From Loxodes magnus (taxonomy: Eukaryota; Ciliophora; Karyorelictea; Loxodida; Loxodidae): DNA of 64,000 nucleotides. The notes below the pieces were generated by a model. That model searched no databases. It saw only the letters and a program-made list of their open reading frames with translations, and was not told where the DNA came from. Below, one piece after another: positions 38,766 to 51,100 of this stretch. Each line of letters starts with the position of its first letter. Within the stretch, counting starts at the first letter, position 1. The translations under genes and the position numbers were made by a program. The DNA is taken from the NCBI GenBank assembly GCA_946699065.1, contig CAMPDV010000211.1, forward strand, positions 1 to 64,000, read 5' to 3'.

Positions 38766-40300
38766 TCATAATAAATAAATAAATAAATAACAACGTACAC
38801 TTGTGTGATAAGCCTTACTTATTTGAGGGTTCTCTCGATCGATACCAGAATCTAACTAGGGTGCTGAAATTAAGGTCTCAGAATAATCCTGCCTCTATGT
38901 CGTTTATCTGGTTAGGAATTGGAAAAGCCTGAAGACTGAACTGAGACAAATTATATCTTTAAGTATAAAATTAAATTGGATTGCGAAATTTGGCACAAGA
39001 ATTGGATTTTATTCTATAAAGAAATACAAAAATTTTGAGAGTAAAGGTAATAAATTTTTATTTAAAAAACTGAGACAAAAGTGACCAAAGAGATCAGACG
39101 AAGCAAGAAATATTTCTAGACTACTTTAACGACAAAATTTGATTTTTTTATTAATCGTGGTGAACCTAATAAAGGTAGAATCACGTTTATTTATTTATCT
39201 TTAGAAACATTCTCATCAGATTATTAAATCCTAGCTTCCTTATACTTAGCAGATAAAACTTCCCTTTTAAATTTAGTCTTCTAGGTAGTATTCAAATTAA
39301 TACTTATTTCTGTGATATTCGATTTTAGCTTAGAAAAATTTGCAAGAGAGTAGAATTTACATAATTAAAACTTTAAGTTGTCTAAAAGTAGTGTAATATA
39401 TTATTTAGTAGCCCATGAAGGTTAATTGAACTGGCTAAATATTATGAATAATCCTTGAATTAAATTAAAAGCTCTTAAGAGCCCTACTAGAGAGTAAAAA
39501 TCTCCTAATGGCAGTGTATCAGGAAAAATATTGAGGCCTTTGGCATTATGGAAAAGCTCTAATGTAGTAAAATATATTCCTGATATTGATATTTTTGTAA
39601 GAAGAGGAGTGGTCACTGGAGATAATCCTTTTGAATTCATAAATTATGGAGTAAAAGCGTTATAGATTTGTCCTTCTGTTTAAATTAGACTTTTCAACAG
39701 TGCTCTATGATCTTAAAATAAGTCTGAAAACTCATATTTATCTTTTGAATTAAAATCATCTTGTTGAGAAGTGATGATATGGTTAGTTTCCTCCACCAAT
39801 CTAGGGTGAAAATTAAAATCCAAATTTTTATGAAGAAAATAAAGAATTTCTCAGGATAATTGATTTGGCAGGTTCTTAACTATAGTATATTTATCCTATA
39901 TAAAATGTATATAGGATAATTTAAAATGTCAATAATCAACAGTGATAAATGCTTCAAAAGTGTAAGAAGTCTTATTATCTAGATTCTGGGTATCAGTCAA
40001 TAAAATTAAAAATTTCTTATTTTTCCTGAAATATTTATTAAGACAACACAAAATTTTCTCATACTAAGCTGTATGGTCAGTGGAAGAAACAATTTGGACG
40101 GTTCCAAAAACATTTCCATATAAGGCGTATAGGGAAGCAGAAATTAATCATGATTATCCGAAAAAACGTTTATAGATTTATCCTACTTGGAACAAAAATG
40201 AAGGTTTACACTTAATTTTTAGTATTTAGATTTGAAATAAGAATGGTTACTTGGTATTTAAGATAGATCAATAACAATTTTATAACATAAGCTTCCTAAT
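38766..40300 (-). CDS. Unrecognised protein, possibly element-encoded
   Basis: A minus-strand frame with good protein texture runs from about 40200 to 39150: 'SASLYALYGNVFGTVQIVSS', 'DTQNLDNKTSYTFEAFITVD', 'LPNQLSWEILYFLHKNLDF', 'MNSKGLSPVTTPLLTKIS', 'LPLGDFYSLVGLLRAFNLI'. Upstream of 40200 a different frame looks better, so one shift is likely. It stays open through 39150-38770 into sequence that looks like retroelement tails. No family is recognised. The tails on both sides (TAAA run at ~38772-38800, TTTA run at ~39182-39196) raise the possibility that part of it belongs to a mobile element. Confidence 0.45.
38770..39200. repeat. Two facing-outward (TTTA)n-tailed ends, SINE-like
   Basis: At 38772-38800 a (TAAA)n run precedes 'acaacgtacacttgtgtgataag'; read on the minus strand this is a short hairpin and a (TTTA)n tail. 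At 39158-39196 'cgtggtgaacctaataaaggtagaatcacg' forms a hairpin followed by (TTTA)n on the plus strand. The minus strand near 38840 contains 'GGTATCGATCG', somewhat like a tRNA B box. The tails resemble those of the LINE and SINE copies, but the hairpins differ, suggesting another short-element family. Confidence 0.45.
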
Positions 40301-40684
40301 TTGATCATAAGTTATTAAGGATTTAAATATATTAATTAAAAGTAGGTAAATGATTGTTTAAGAGGTATAAAAATAAAGATTAGCTTTTAAAATTGAATTT
40401 AATAAAATCTAAATAAATTAGGCGAAAAATAAAGTTTAACAAGTTTGTATTCAAAAATTAGATAGATATAACTTATATTAATTATTGAAATGATAGATAA
40501 TTAATTAAATATATAGCTTTTATATATTATCGTATAAAGAAAATAATCAGTTTAGTTTTATTGAATGTAATAATTCTTAAGCTTTCTAAATTAAGCTTAT
40601 ATCTTATAAAAGTTAAAGATATCTTAAAATCTTATTGATATAATTGCCTGGCTTATTCTATTTATTCCTTAGACTAATTACACT

Positions 40685-41242
40685 TCAATATTTAAACTTT
40701 TATTTTAGTATTATTTAACTTCTAAACTTCATTTCTGTTTCAGTATTAAGTTCCACTTACGAAGCAAATTTATCTAGCATAGTTTTTACCTTTAAATAAA
40801 AATCTGCTGACTATTTTAATATCATGCTTTTAAGCTCTCCTTTGCTTCTGTTTGACTGTAGTAGAATCTTACGAAAAAGCATTTTCTCCACCAAATTGCA
40901 ATAAAGTCTATCATTGATATTGAAAGGCATAACTGTAAATCTAAATTTAAAGACTCCTTAGTCTCAATTTTAAGCATTTGCTTACATTATTTGGTTACCT
41001 TTAGACAGCTTAAGTAAATTCATGGATTTAAGAAGCAAAAATAATTTTCCTAATTTTGTCTGCTGAAATATATTAAGTTTCAGCTAAGAGTCAATAAAGC
41101 CAAAATTTTAAACGAGACGCTAAATAAAAATTTGAGAAAGAGCTTAGAAACTAGCTATCTAAAACGAATGCAAACGATGCTTTTCATATTTAGAAGGACA
41201 ATAAGCTATTTTGGCTAAGAGGAGATAAAGATGTTTTGCCAT
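40685..41242 (-). CDS. Gene Y: 185-residue protein with weak 14-3-3-like signatures
   Basis: ATG 41242-41240 lies in the first of three 61-bp repeats; the frame runs without break to TGA 40687-40685. The start YLLLAKIAYCPSKYEKH has the spacing of 14-3-3 helix A (YLAKLA....RY-E). Near residue 146, SADFYLKVKTMLDKF recalls the highly conserved FYLKMKGDYYRYL. The middle does not match well, and the typical helices after the FYLKMK region are missing, so this is either a very diverged, shortened relative or coincidence. The left inverted-repeat arm holds only its first ~17 codons. The 61-bp repeats put two further ATG copies upstream in other frames. Confidence 0.5.
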
Positions 41243-43368
41243 AAAGATAATAAATAGCATGATAAGCTATTTTGGCTAAGAGGAGATAAAGATGTTTTGC
41301 CATAAAGATAATAAATAGCATGATAAGCTATTTTGGCTAAGAGGAGATAAAGATGTTTTGCCATAAAGATAATAAATAGGATGATAAGGTATTAGAGATA
41401 CTAAAGGGATAAATATTATCTTTTACTGGTGCTTTCTGAAACTAATAAATAGTAGATATAATCTAGAATAAATATAAAGGGTGTGATATAGATTGTAGTT
41501 TAATAGGAGTTAAATGTGGTAGATAATGTTAATCTGTTATATGAATAGAAAGTTGGTTAGTAAGACATATTAATGAATGATATGTTTTACATGTTTATAA
41601 ATTATGCTTAGATACTATTGCTCCCTATCTACATGAAAAGGAATAGATAAGGTTAGCTCTGTATTATATGGAATTGTATTTTGGAATAACTTTGATGAGG
41701 ATTGTAGGTGTGGACTGATTTGATATAGTATTAATAAGTTGATTCTTTGAACTTAAGATTAAATTAGAAGTTATCTTGCTTAATTAACCTCTCTTAAGTA
41801 TTTAAGATTAATTAAAATTAATCTAAACTTCTTAATTAGTCTCAACCAATACACTATAAGGATAAAACCACTTTACAACACCATTCATTATCAATTCAAA
41901 TCACTACACCAATATCATACCATACAGTTTAACTGCCTCCAATTAATTACTCTAAAACTATCTTACATCATAACCAAATCTATAGCATACACACACCAAC
42001 TAACTCAAAACTAATTTTTAAGAACTAGCATACAACTAAGACTAACCATTAGAAAGCTTAGTCTCTTCTTAAACAACAGAAACTAATTAATTAGCCAACT
42101 AATATTAGGCTACAGCTCATTACTGATAGGTCTCTTAGTAGCTTAGTAGAAATAAAACTAAGAGATTAAGAGTTAAGATAGCTTTATTTAATCAAGTAAT
42201 GCTAATACATTTTCTGAGAACACTTCTTTAGATGTTAATAGACCTTAAAGAAAAGCTCTTAGCAAATCATAACAGATAGATGCTTCAAACAAGATTGAAT
42301 AAGTAGAGTAAAGAGAATCGTAGTTTAATACTTTGAATAGTACTGCAATCTGTTCTTATGATATTCAATCTGTAAAATAAAGTTAGAAGTTGATGAGGAG
42401 GAAAAAGCCTCTTTAGTGAAATAATAAGGTAATAAAAAAGTTAGTTAAACCAGATTTAAATTTAAGCAGAAAAAGGATAGATAAATTATTTATCTTATTA
42501 GGCTAAAAATGATAAGTTTGCTTAAAGACACTTAAAAGAAGCTAAATTTATAGCAGCTACAACATTAATTTAATAGCTTTTAATCTTTATTTTTAAGAAG
42601 TTCTAATTAAAGCAATATAAAAGAGAATAAAACAATAAGCTTAATAAAAGAAATAAGTCTTTATCTATAACAGATAGGTAATACTAGTATAAAGCTTTAT
42701 TAAACAAACTTAACTTTCAAAACATAAGAAACAGAAAACATTCAAGTACTTTACATTTTTAAGAAGTAGGAATAAAACCTAGTTATCAACTATAATTTAC
42801 CAAAAATTTAAGACTTACAAAATAATAGTAGTTTCTCAGTACAAAATTAGATATAATCACAAAAAACCAACTAATTGAAAGATGTAAAATAAACTCTAGG
42901 AAATTAGCAGAGATTGAAGGCTTAACAAAGGCATATCAATGAAGACCCGAATAAATAAAGGCAAATTAAATTTCATTTAAGTAAGGTAAGATTCTATATT
43001 AAACAATGTCTAAATAAGTTTTGCTATAAGATAATAGATTTAATAAGAAAATTAAAAACAGCTAGAGCAGCAAATAGTTATTGAACAATTATGAATAGCT
43101 TCAGCTATATAATGCTGAATAAACGAATTAGAGATTACTAAAACAAAATAAACTAAAGAAATAGTACTAGGTAGAATGAACGTGGGTTTTGATCTAATGA
43201 GGTTATTTAAGCTATCTCAAGAGTTTCAAGCGTGAATCTTTTCTTGCATTTTTGTTCAAGATCGGTGTTCTGCAATCTTTATTTTTGAGCTCAGTATCTT
43301 AATGTAGAATTTTCTTTGATTAGTAGAAAGTTTGTTCTTAATCTTGAAAATAAAATTGATATCTGTCT
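41185..43368. repeat. Right arm of long inverted repeat
   Basis: Reverse complement of 1-2065 with roughly 90% or better identity by eye. The inner end includes three 61-bp copies where the left arm has one. The match holds to 'atctgtct' at 43361-43368, which pairs with the first bases of the window; beyond that no comparison is possible because the left arm is cut. Confidence 0.9.
41203..41390. repeat. Triplicated 61-bp unit
   Basis: 'ttggctaagaggagataaag' starts at 41211, 41272 and 41333: three units of 61 bp, near-identical. 61 is not a multiple of three, so each copy shifts any reading frame through it. The first copy holds the start codon of gene Y. Confidence 0.95.
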
Positions 43369-44349
43369 AAGCAATAGAATATAGTGTAAACGTCTTTAAA
43401 TGAATATTGCTCAGCATTTTTTGATCTTTGTACTGCTATGAAAGAGTTGAATGTTGCTGAGTTGTATTTAGTAGGGAAGAAAGAAATTATTTATTTCTTT
43501 TTATCCTTAATTAGTCTTTCTATTTAACCATAGTCTCTATATGATGATACTAGTTTAATACTGAGTACTTAAATAATATTTATAATTGGTCTAAAATGAA
43601 TGTTGGTCTGTATTTTGAACTATTGTAATTGTAATGATTGATAATAAAGCATTGTATTAAAGTTGTGGTTGTACTTAAACTGGTTTAAAGTGAGTTACTT
43701 GTTATTTAGAAAAAGGTTTTGTTGATTAATCTGAAAGATAGGTTCCATCAATAAGTAATATAGTTTATTCCATTCCTTTTATATCCTAATAAGTAAAATT
43801 AAGTTCTTATCATATTGCTTTTATTTAGTCTTATTCTTATTTTAATTTTTATCTTCTTAAATATCACTAAGTAAGCCTTAGTAGTGTAGCTTTGTTACAT
43901 ATCAAGAAAATCACACTATTTGGATCTAAGTTTGTCTCGTTAGGAATGATAAAAACATTAACTACCATAATTTTGCTATTATTTCCATTTTCTAATTTCT
44001 AAGAACTACTAACTAGTCAAATTGATCGTGATATAGTTAAGCTATTCCAGCTTTATCGCTTTTTCCGCTTATTAGAAACAATGAAGGACTGAACACCCAT
44101 ATCTTTCTTTCAGAAGGAAGTTTCTTTTAAATTTAAGAGAGGAGACTCTAGGAACTTAAAATAAGAATATGCTTCTTTACTTGTACTCTTGAGAAAAATG
44201 GCCTGAAAAAGGGCAAATTAAGAAAGTTGTAGAATGGTTATTTTGTTTGATAATATCCTAAGCATATATAGGTTCCAAATGATCTGCTTAGATAAGCTAT
44301 CTATAGCTTTTATATCTATATTTTTGGTTAAACTTTTATAAATAAGTGA
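42180..44349 (+). pseudogene. Gene X, right copy, frameshifted
   Basis: Follows the gene X frame of the left arm but breaks three times against it: one A missing near 42378 (aaaataaagtt against aaaataaaagtt), one base missing near 43155, and a 5-base difference near 43352. Beyond the arm one frame continues with protein-like sequence (SLNEYCSAFFDLCTAMKELN, then NVAELYLVGKKEIIYFFLSL) and several hydrophobic stretches, reaching a TGA at 44347-44349. Other frames in this part also look plausible, so the 3' half is uncertain. Probably a broken membrane-protein gene. Confidence 0.5.
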
Positions 44350-44829
44350 TTTATTTTGGAAAAGTTATCTTTCATAAGAAAAGCCTTATCTGTTATATAT
44401 AACTATCAATGATAGTAGTGATAGTTTCTTGAGGTTAAAAAGAAAGTTTGGTATAATGAGCCTTTATTAAGTCTTATACTTATAAAGGTAGAGATTTACC
44501 TAATATAATTGAAATAATTTAAGTTTGATTTAATGCTTATAGACTATATGGTTATTATGCTTTTAGGATATAATATTTTTTATTTAATTTAATAGTTTAA
44601 TATCAATCATTAACTCTAGATACTTTCCTTTTATTTTACTAATTTAATCAACAACTGCTAAATTTATAGGTAATTAGGAGTATCAAATTAACTAGTGTAA
44701 ACAATTAATTCAGATACAAATTATTCAGCAAAGGCATCTAGCTTTTAAATGTAACAAGTATAATACCTTTATAAACTCCTAGAATCAACACTATTTCAAC
44801 CATACTTTTCAAACATTTCCTTTAACTTC

Positions 44830-46370
44830 CACTAACAAACGCTAGATACTAAATCAAACCTACTCAGATCCTCTTTATAACTGCAAGTCAGATCATTCTA
44901 AGCGAGGAGAATAGCTGTGATAGAGTAAATTACTATACAAAAGATTTACCAACTAAACTCTAAAGTCTCTTCCTCAATAATAACAAATAACTCAAAGAAG
45001 CTACTATCTAATCAGTTCTTAAACGACCAGGATTAATTTCAATCTTAAAGAATTGTAGATAAATAAGAACACAATAGTCTTAAAAAGAAGTTAAATCCTT
45101 ATCTAACTAACTAAATTGCTTTATAAAGGATAATATATTTAAACAACAATAAACACCTTAAACCACTCTAGTTCAAACCAAAACTACTTTATGGTCAAAA
45201 GCACCAACACAAATTTGCAACAAGGCAAATCAACAATAGCCAAGCCAATTAAAAGTAAAAACTTTTCAAAACAAAATAACGTTTCATAGATCTGAAGCTT
45301 GACTAATTAAAATCATTTGCCAATCATTTTAAGGCAAAGGATACGGTAGTACTTTACAGTGCTAGGAAGGTGAAGATAGAGCAAATAATTAAGTAGAAGA
45401 AAGCTTAATTAAAAGCTAGAAATTTAAATTTGGGAATGCTAAGATTAGAAAACTTTCTAGTTCATTAGCATGATAAGAGAAGATAAATGCATTCAATATG
45501 AAAACTTTCTATCTCCATATGTATTTGAGGAGATAAAAAGTGGTGAGTATATAATTTAAAAGTTACAAAGTTAGTATTCTGAGAGTGGTGTAATATAAAA
45601 TTAATTTTAAGCAGTTCAGTCTTAGAAAGGTTGTAGTTAGCATATAAGGAAAAAAATGTACTTTAGAATATCAATTAGGAAAATAGAAACTTAAAAGAGA
45701 GCAAATTAACGTTAGCAGAAGGGTTATAATACTTAGAGCAAGCTGAAGAAGATAAAAAAATCCAGAATATGATAAAAGCAAAGAAGCTTCTGAAAAAAAT
45801 GAGGAAAGAGAGAAATCTGAAGATTTTGAAAATATCGAAGGGAAAGAACCCAAATTATTGAAATTAATGAAAGTAGAAATAAACTGAAGATACTAAAAAT
45901 ATTGAAAATATCTAAGGTAAGCAAAGAACTGAAGTAATTGAAAATAGTGCATGCAGGGAAAATAACGAAGATATTTAAAATAATTGAGACAGGGAAAGAA
46001 CTGCGAAGTAGAAAATAATTAAGATAGGGAAAAATCTGAAGAAAATGAAAATAATGTAAGTATTTAAGCTTATGACTAGAATTAATTGCAATTCATCGAA
46101 GAAAAAAAATAGTTAAGATGAAGTTTTGAAAAAGATGAGTTATAAGCTTCAATCAGTGAAAAACCTTGTACGATTAAAATTAATACCCAAGGTTTATTTA
46201 ACACAAATGGATTTCTAATTTATATGAAGATAAAGAAACAGACATAAGATATTCAATCTTCTTTTAGAACTCAAAAGAAAAAGATCATTATGGATAGAAG
46301 GGAGGTAATCAACAAATTCCTCTGCAACGTAGAATTTTCAGATAGATTTTATGAAATAGATCAGTCACAT
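44830..46370 (+). CDS. Hypothetical protein with acidic repeat region (frameshifts)
   Basis: From about 44880 a plus-strand frame reads well: 'LSEENSCDRVNYYTKDLP', 'QSVLKRPGLISILKNCRQIR', 'GKGYGSTLQCQEGEDRANN'. It moves to another frame near 45490 (LSPYVFEEIKSGEYIIQKL) and again in 45720-46060, where Glu/Asn/Lys-rich units of about 33 bases recur (variants of 'gaaaataat..agggaaagaactgaag'). The end near 46120-46370 reads 'SFEKDELQASISEKPCTIK'. No family is recognised. The acidic degenerate repeats suggest an unstructured, charged domain. At least two frame changes mean it may be broken. Confidence 0.45.
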
Positions 46371-46616
46371 TATTTATATATATATTAAAAAATGGTTAGC
46401 TTCAAGAAGGGTTTTTATACCACCTCCTCAGAGTAGGAGAGAAAACCTGAAGCACTTTCTTTTACCACGTCTTTGCTTTAATTATTCCAACCTTCTTTAT
46501 TGTGCATGGAAACCAGACTAATAATGCAAGACCTCAGACTACGCAGGACCAAACTAACTGACCGAACGAACACGAAATAATAGAACGAATAATAGAAAAA
46601 AAATAGCAATATACCC

Positions 46617-48188
46617 ATGATTAGTCGAACTGTACTAAAAGGAGGAGCACAAAATAAGAAAGGAATGTGGCAAAAAAAGTAAACAACCTAAGTAATAATT
46701 TAACAAAAGAATGAACAACTCATTTCAGCCAACGTCCCCGAAGAATAAATGTAAAGGGCCTACTAAAATGCCTATGATGATTTATCAGAAATGGTGGCTA
46801 CAATTTACTTTAACCATTACTTGGAAAACACTAATTTAGTAGAGAAAAAGGCCAAAGACTAAGAAGTTATACAAGTGTTTAGAAATCAAATATGGAAGGA
46901 TTACGGACAAGCAGTGGCGAAGTTCATAGTGAAATAAAACGGAATTTTATACTTGGTATTTAACAATGAAGAAAGATACTAACATTTCACTTAATTCAGG
47001 GAATGAACGTTCAAAGGAGTTAGAATTCCTATCTAAGCTAGAAACTAATTGGAATATTTTGACATCCATAACTACCCAATTTACTTCATAATTAACGAAT
47101 ACTAAAATATGAAGGAAGTAATGGAAATAATAAGATAATATGGAAAATCAAGAGGAGAGATATAGCATACATATCCAAACACAACAATGCTAACAGGGAG
47201 CAGTGTATTCTACCTAGATTTAAAGGATGTAGACAAAGCAAAAAGGATACCAGAAGTAATAGATTTGAATGGAAACAAAATGAGAATATAACACCCAGTA
47301 AATTTTATCTGCTGCCTATACAAAGTGAAAGGGCACACAGACCAGCAATGCAGAAGGGTAGAACCAGCAAAAAGGAAAAAGCTACATACAAGAGAATTAG
47401 AGATGCTTGAAGGAGAAGTTATTTTAACAATAAAAAAACCAGATTTTGAAGCAAATCAAGCAAATAAGAGGATAATTGGAGAAGAAGAATAAATGATTAT
47501 AGAGGAATCAAGGGAAGAAGAGAAGGAAATAAAATGAGGAGAATAGAAAAATAATTAAAACAACTAAACAATTAAATAATAAAAAGTTTTTTATGCTAAA
47601 AGAATAAATAAAAATTATTTTTCATCAAAATGGAATTGGACATATGTAAGACAGAGGGATAGAGAAATGTTCAAATAATTAAATAAAATAGAAAACAATC
47701 AACTAAATAATAAGATATACCATAAAGCAAATTAGAGAAAAGGATAGGATAGGTGATGGTAAAAACGCTAAACCCTAACAAAAGAAATAAACAAAATAGT
47801 ATAATGGAATATGTCAGGAAAAACGTAAATAAAGGAAAAAAGCAAAAAGAAATAGAACAAACTCAAGAAGAAAAAGAATAAGATGCAAGATAAAAGTGAG
47901 AAGAAAGAAGTAAATTGAAGCAAACTTCAATGAGAATGTACTATGCTAAGAAACCGATAAACAAAAATGAACAATTATCCGACTTCAACTAATAGGAAAA
48001 GGAAAAAGAAGAAGATTAGAATAGATAAGAAGAAGGAAAAGGTAGATAATAAGATGAAAAAGACAAAAAAGGGGAAAGAACTAATAAAGAAAATAATATG
48101 GAAGCATAGAATGATAGATAAGAAGAAAAGGTGGAGAAGGAAGATGAATAAAAAGAAGAATAAGGTGAAGAGGAAGTAGAGGGAATGA
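46617..48188 (+). CDS. LINE-A ORF1, RNA-binding protein with modified zinc knuckle
   Basis: 523 residues in one unbroken frame from ATG 46617 to TGA 48186-48188. Residues ~45-220 form a globular region (NAYDDLSEMVATIYFNHYLE, FRNQIWKDYGQAVAKFIVK), then a zinc-knuckle-like motif near residue 240 (CCLYKVKGHTDQQC). Against CX2CX4HX4C the second Cys is Tyr (TAC; TGC would be Cys). The C-terminal 150 residues are extremely Lys/Arg-rich. ORF1 proteins of this type bind the element's RNA. Five internal TGA codons (47004, 47535, 47754, 47916, 47931) must be Trp. The last TGA overlaps the ORF2 start as ATGA. If TGA at 47754 were a stop, the protein would lose its basic tail. Confidence 0.85.
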
Positions 48189-51100
48189 GTGTAAAAAAAG
48201 ATTAAGAATAAGTCATAAAAATAGGGACAGCAAATGTTAGGGGAGTAAGAAGGGCAAAAGAGGCACTAGCCAAATTCATGACTCAAAAAAGTATCCACAT
48301 AATGGCAATATAAGAAATTTAGATTGAAGACTAAAGAGATATGTGTAATATAGCAGGATATAAAAACTTAATAAATGTGGAATCAAAAAAGGAAAAGGAG
48401 TAGCATTCTATATTAGAAACGACATATGTAAGGAGATCAGAGAGATATAGAATGAAGTAAACCAAATGACGCTCTTTGGAGGAGCGAGAGTAATGGCAAT
48501 AGAAATAATGAAATAATTAGCAGTATTAAATGTCTACGCTCCTGTTGCAAATAACAACGAACAGTATGAACCTTTCTATAATTTAGTGAATGAATTTAAA
48601 CTATAAGCAATAGAAAAAGGACTTAATATAATGATAATAGGAGACTGAAATGCACACATAGAAAAATGACTGCCAAAGAAAACAAACTCAGCAGGAAAGA
48701 GAATGGCACAGTTTATGGAACAGAATAATTTAATATGCCTAGACCCAACTGAAATAGGTACCTTTATTCACTAAAACAATGAGTATAAAATAGATTACTT
48801 TTTAATCGAAGAGAGAATGAGAGAAAAGGTGATAAAGAGTGATTTTTATTACTCATACGTAATAGGTGACCATAGGCCTGGTATTATATAGGTAAAGATG
48901 GGTAAATAAGTAAGAAAGCCATAAAAGATAGCAAAAATAAACTACCTACTATTAAAGAAAAAAGAGATATAAGAAAAATTTGAAAGATTTATACAAGAAA
49001 ATCTCTAAGAAGAAGAAATTGATAACCTAAACGGCACATAGACTTATAAATGATGAAAGAAAAAGATATAAGAAGGAGTTTAAATAGTATGTGGAAAATT
49101 CAAAACATAAAACTCTAAGATATATAAATATTCAGAAACAACAAAATAGTGTAATAAAATCTTTAGAAAATGCAGCAAACAATTAAAATAAAGGGTAAAT
49201 AACAGAGAACAAATAAATGAAAATCAATAAATTGAGAATCAAAGAGAATACTAAAGAGTAAGATAAGAATACATTTAATCAAGAAAAAAAGATAAAAGAA
49301 ACTAACTAAACCTATTTATGGACAATGTAAATAAAGGAAGTCTAACAGATATGTGGAAGAAACTAAAAAGCTTACTTAATAGGAAAAATAATTAATGAGT
49401 ATCCTTATTAAAAGAAGATGTTAATATTTTCAGGGATGAATGGTAGAAACTGTATGAAGATGGCGATAATACGCTACCAACTAAATTCTTAAACAAGAGA
49501 TAAATAGTGGTAAACGAATATGAAATTTGAGAAATCATCAACTAATTGGCGAAATGAAAAGCAGCAGGACCTGATGAAATACAAGTAGGCACAATATTAG
49601 CAGGTGGGAAAAAACTAACAGAAGTAACATGTAAAATGATAGTTAAGATGATTTAAGAGGGAGTAATGCCTTAAGAGATGAAATAATAATACATAATATT
49701 AATATACAAAAAAGGAGGACAGATGAACCCGATGAATTATAGACCAATCTCTTTACTGAATCATGCTTTAAAAATAGTAGATACATGAATTTTCTAGCAA
49801 CTATAAGGATATGTTCATAATGATGAAAGCGAATATTAATATGGCTTTAAAAAAGGAAAATCATGCTAACTATAAATTTTCAACCTAAGAACAGTATAGG
49901 AATGATCAATACGGAACAAAAAAGATGTTTTCGTAATATTTGTTGATGTTAAAAAAGCGTACGACTCGGTGCAAAGAAAAGATATATGATAAATCCTAAA
50001 CGATCTAAAAATACCGGAATAGATAATTAAACTCCTAGCAAACTTCTACTGTGAAGAAGATATTAAACTTAAAATCAATGAATAAATAGCAAAATCATTC
50101 GCGACAAATAAAGGACTAAAGCAGGGAAGCATAACGTCGCCAAGACTATTTAACTTAATAATAGCAAGACTTCTCCATAGCTTGGAAGATTAAAAGCTAG
50201 GAATTACGATAGACTTTAAAAACGAAGAGGGATGAACACAAGAAATATATGCATGATGTTTCGCATATGCAGATGACCTAGCCTTAATAAGTGAATGAGA
50301 ATAATTAGAGGAAGTAATCAAAAATTTAACCTCATGGGCAGAAAAATACAAACTGGAAATTGCAGATAAAACAAATGAATGATATGAAAAGCAGCAGAAA
50401 ATAGAAACTGAGAAAATATAGGCAATACTATTGAGGTGGGAAATTTAAGAATCGAAAGAGTAACGTCCTTTTAGTACTTAGGGCATATAATAGAAGAAAC
50501 CATCAGCTTTGAAAAACACATGGAGAACAGATTAGAAGCAGCATAAAAGATGTAAACATGAATACTGGGTAAAATAACAATGAATAAGGGATTAACACCA
50601 TATAACGCAGGTATAATGATAAAAACGTTCGTAAGCTCAGTATTCAGCTATGGGACAGAAATTATCCCATATTGTGAATAATTTGTAGGAAAATAAGTGA
50701 TGGAACAATTAGAAATAATATAGAGAAGATCTTTACGAGCAATCATAGATGCCCCTTTCTAAGTGTAAAATGAGATGCTAGAATACGAGTTACAGTTTAT
50801 GAAATTTAAACATTACCTATGGCAGAAAACGCTGAGATTAAGAGGCAGACTAATAGGTAACTAAGGAAAAACAGTAGATGGATTAATGTTCGACCTAAGT
50901 AAAGAAGAGAAATTTATATTTGATCAATACTGCACGACAATAAAATTAGAATTAAAAATTGAAGGCAAATATATATTTATAGATGATGGTAATAATAATC
51001 AAAAAGGGAAGAAAAATACTAATCGTGCAATTTGAGAACATAGAGTATACGTAGAAGATAGAGAAAGAATGGAGTAAATGATAACAACTCTACAGTATAG

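Noticed and set aside
39422..39640. A plus-strand frame with protein-like sequence over the same bases
   Set aside because: The minus-strand frame continues well on both sides over about 1 kb, while the plus frame does not; only the minus strand was annotated.
1..43368. Maverick/Polinton- or Tlr-type giant transposon with long terminal inverted repeats
   Set aside because: The interior has tRNAs and ordinary cellular-type genes and no integrase, DNA polymerase B or capsid genes that I can recognise.
45671..45924. Two minus-strand hydrophobic Ser/Phe/Leu-rich ORFs
   Set aside because: They are the antisense of a Glu/Lys-rich region in the plus-strand gene at 44.8-46.4 kb.
47967..48179. Separate 70-residue Lys-rich protein
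   Set aside because: It is in the same frame as LINE-A ORF1 and is its basic C-terminal tail once TAG and TGA are read as sense codons.
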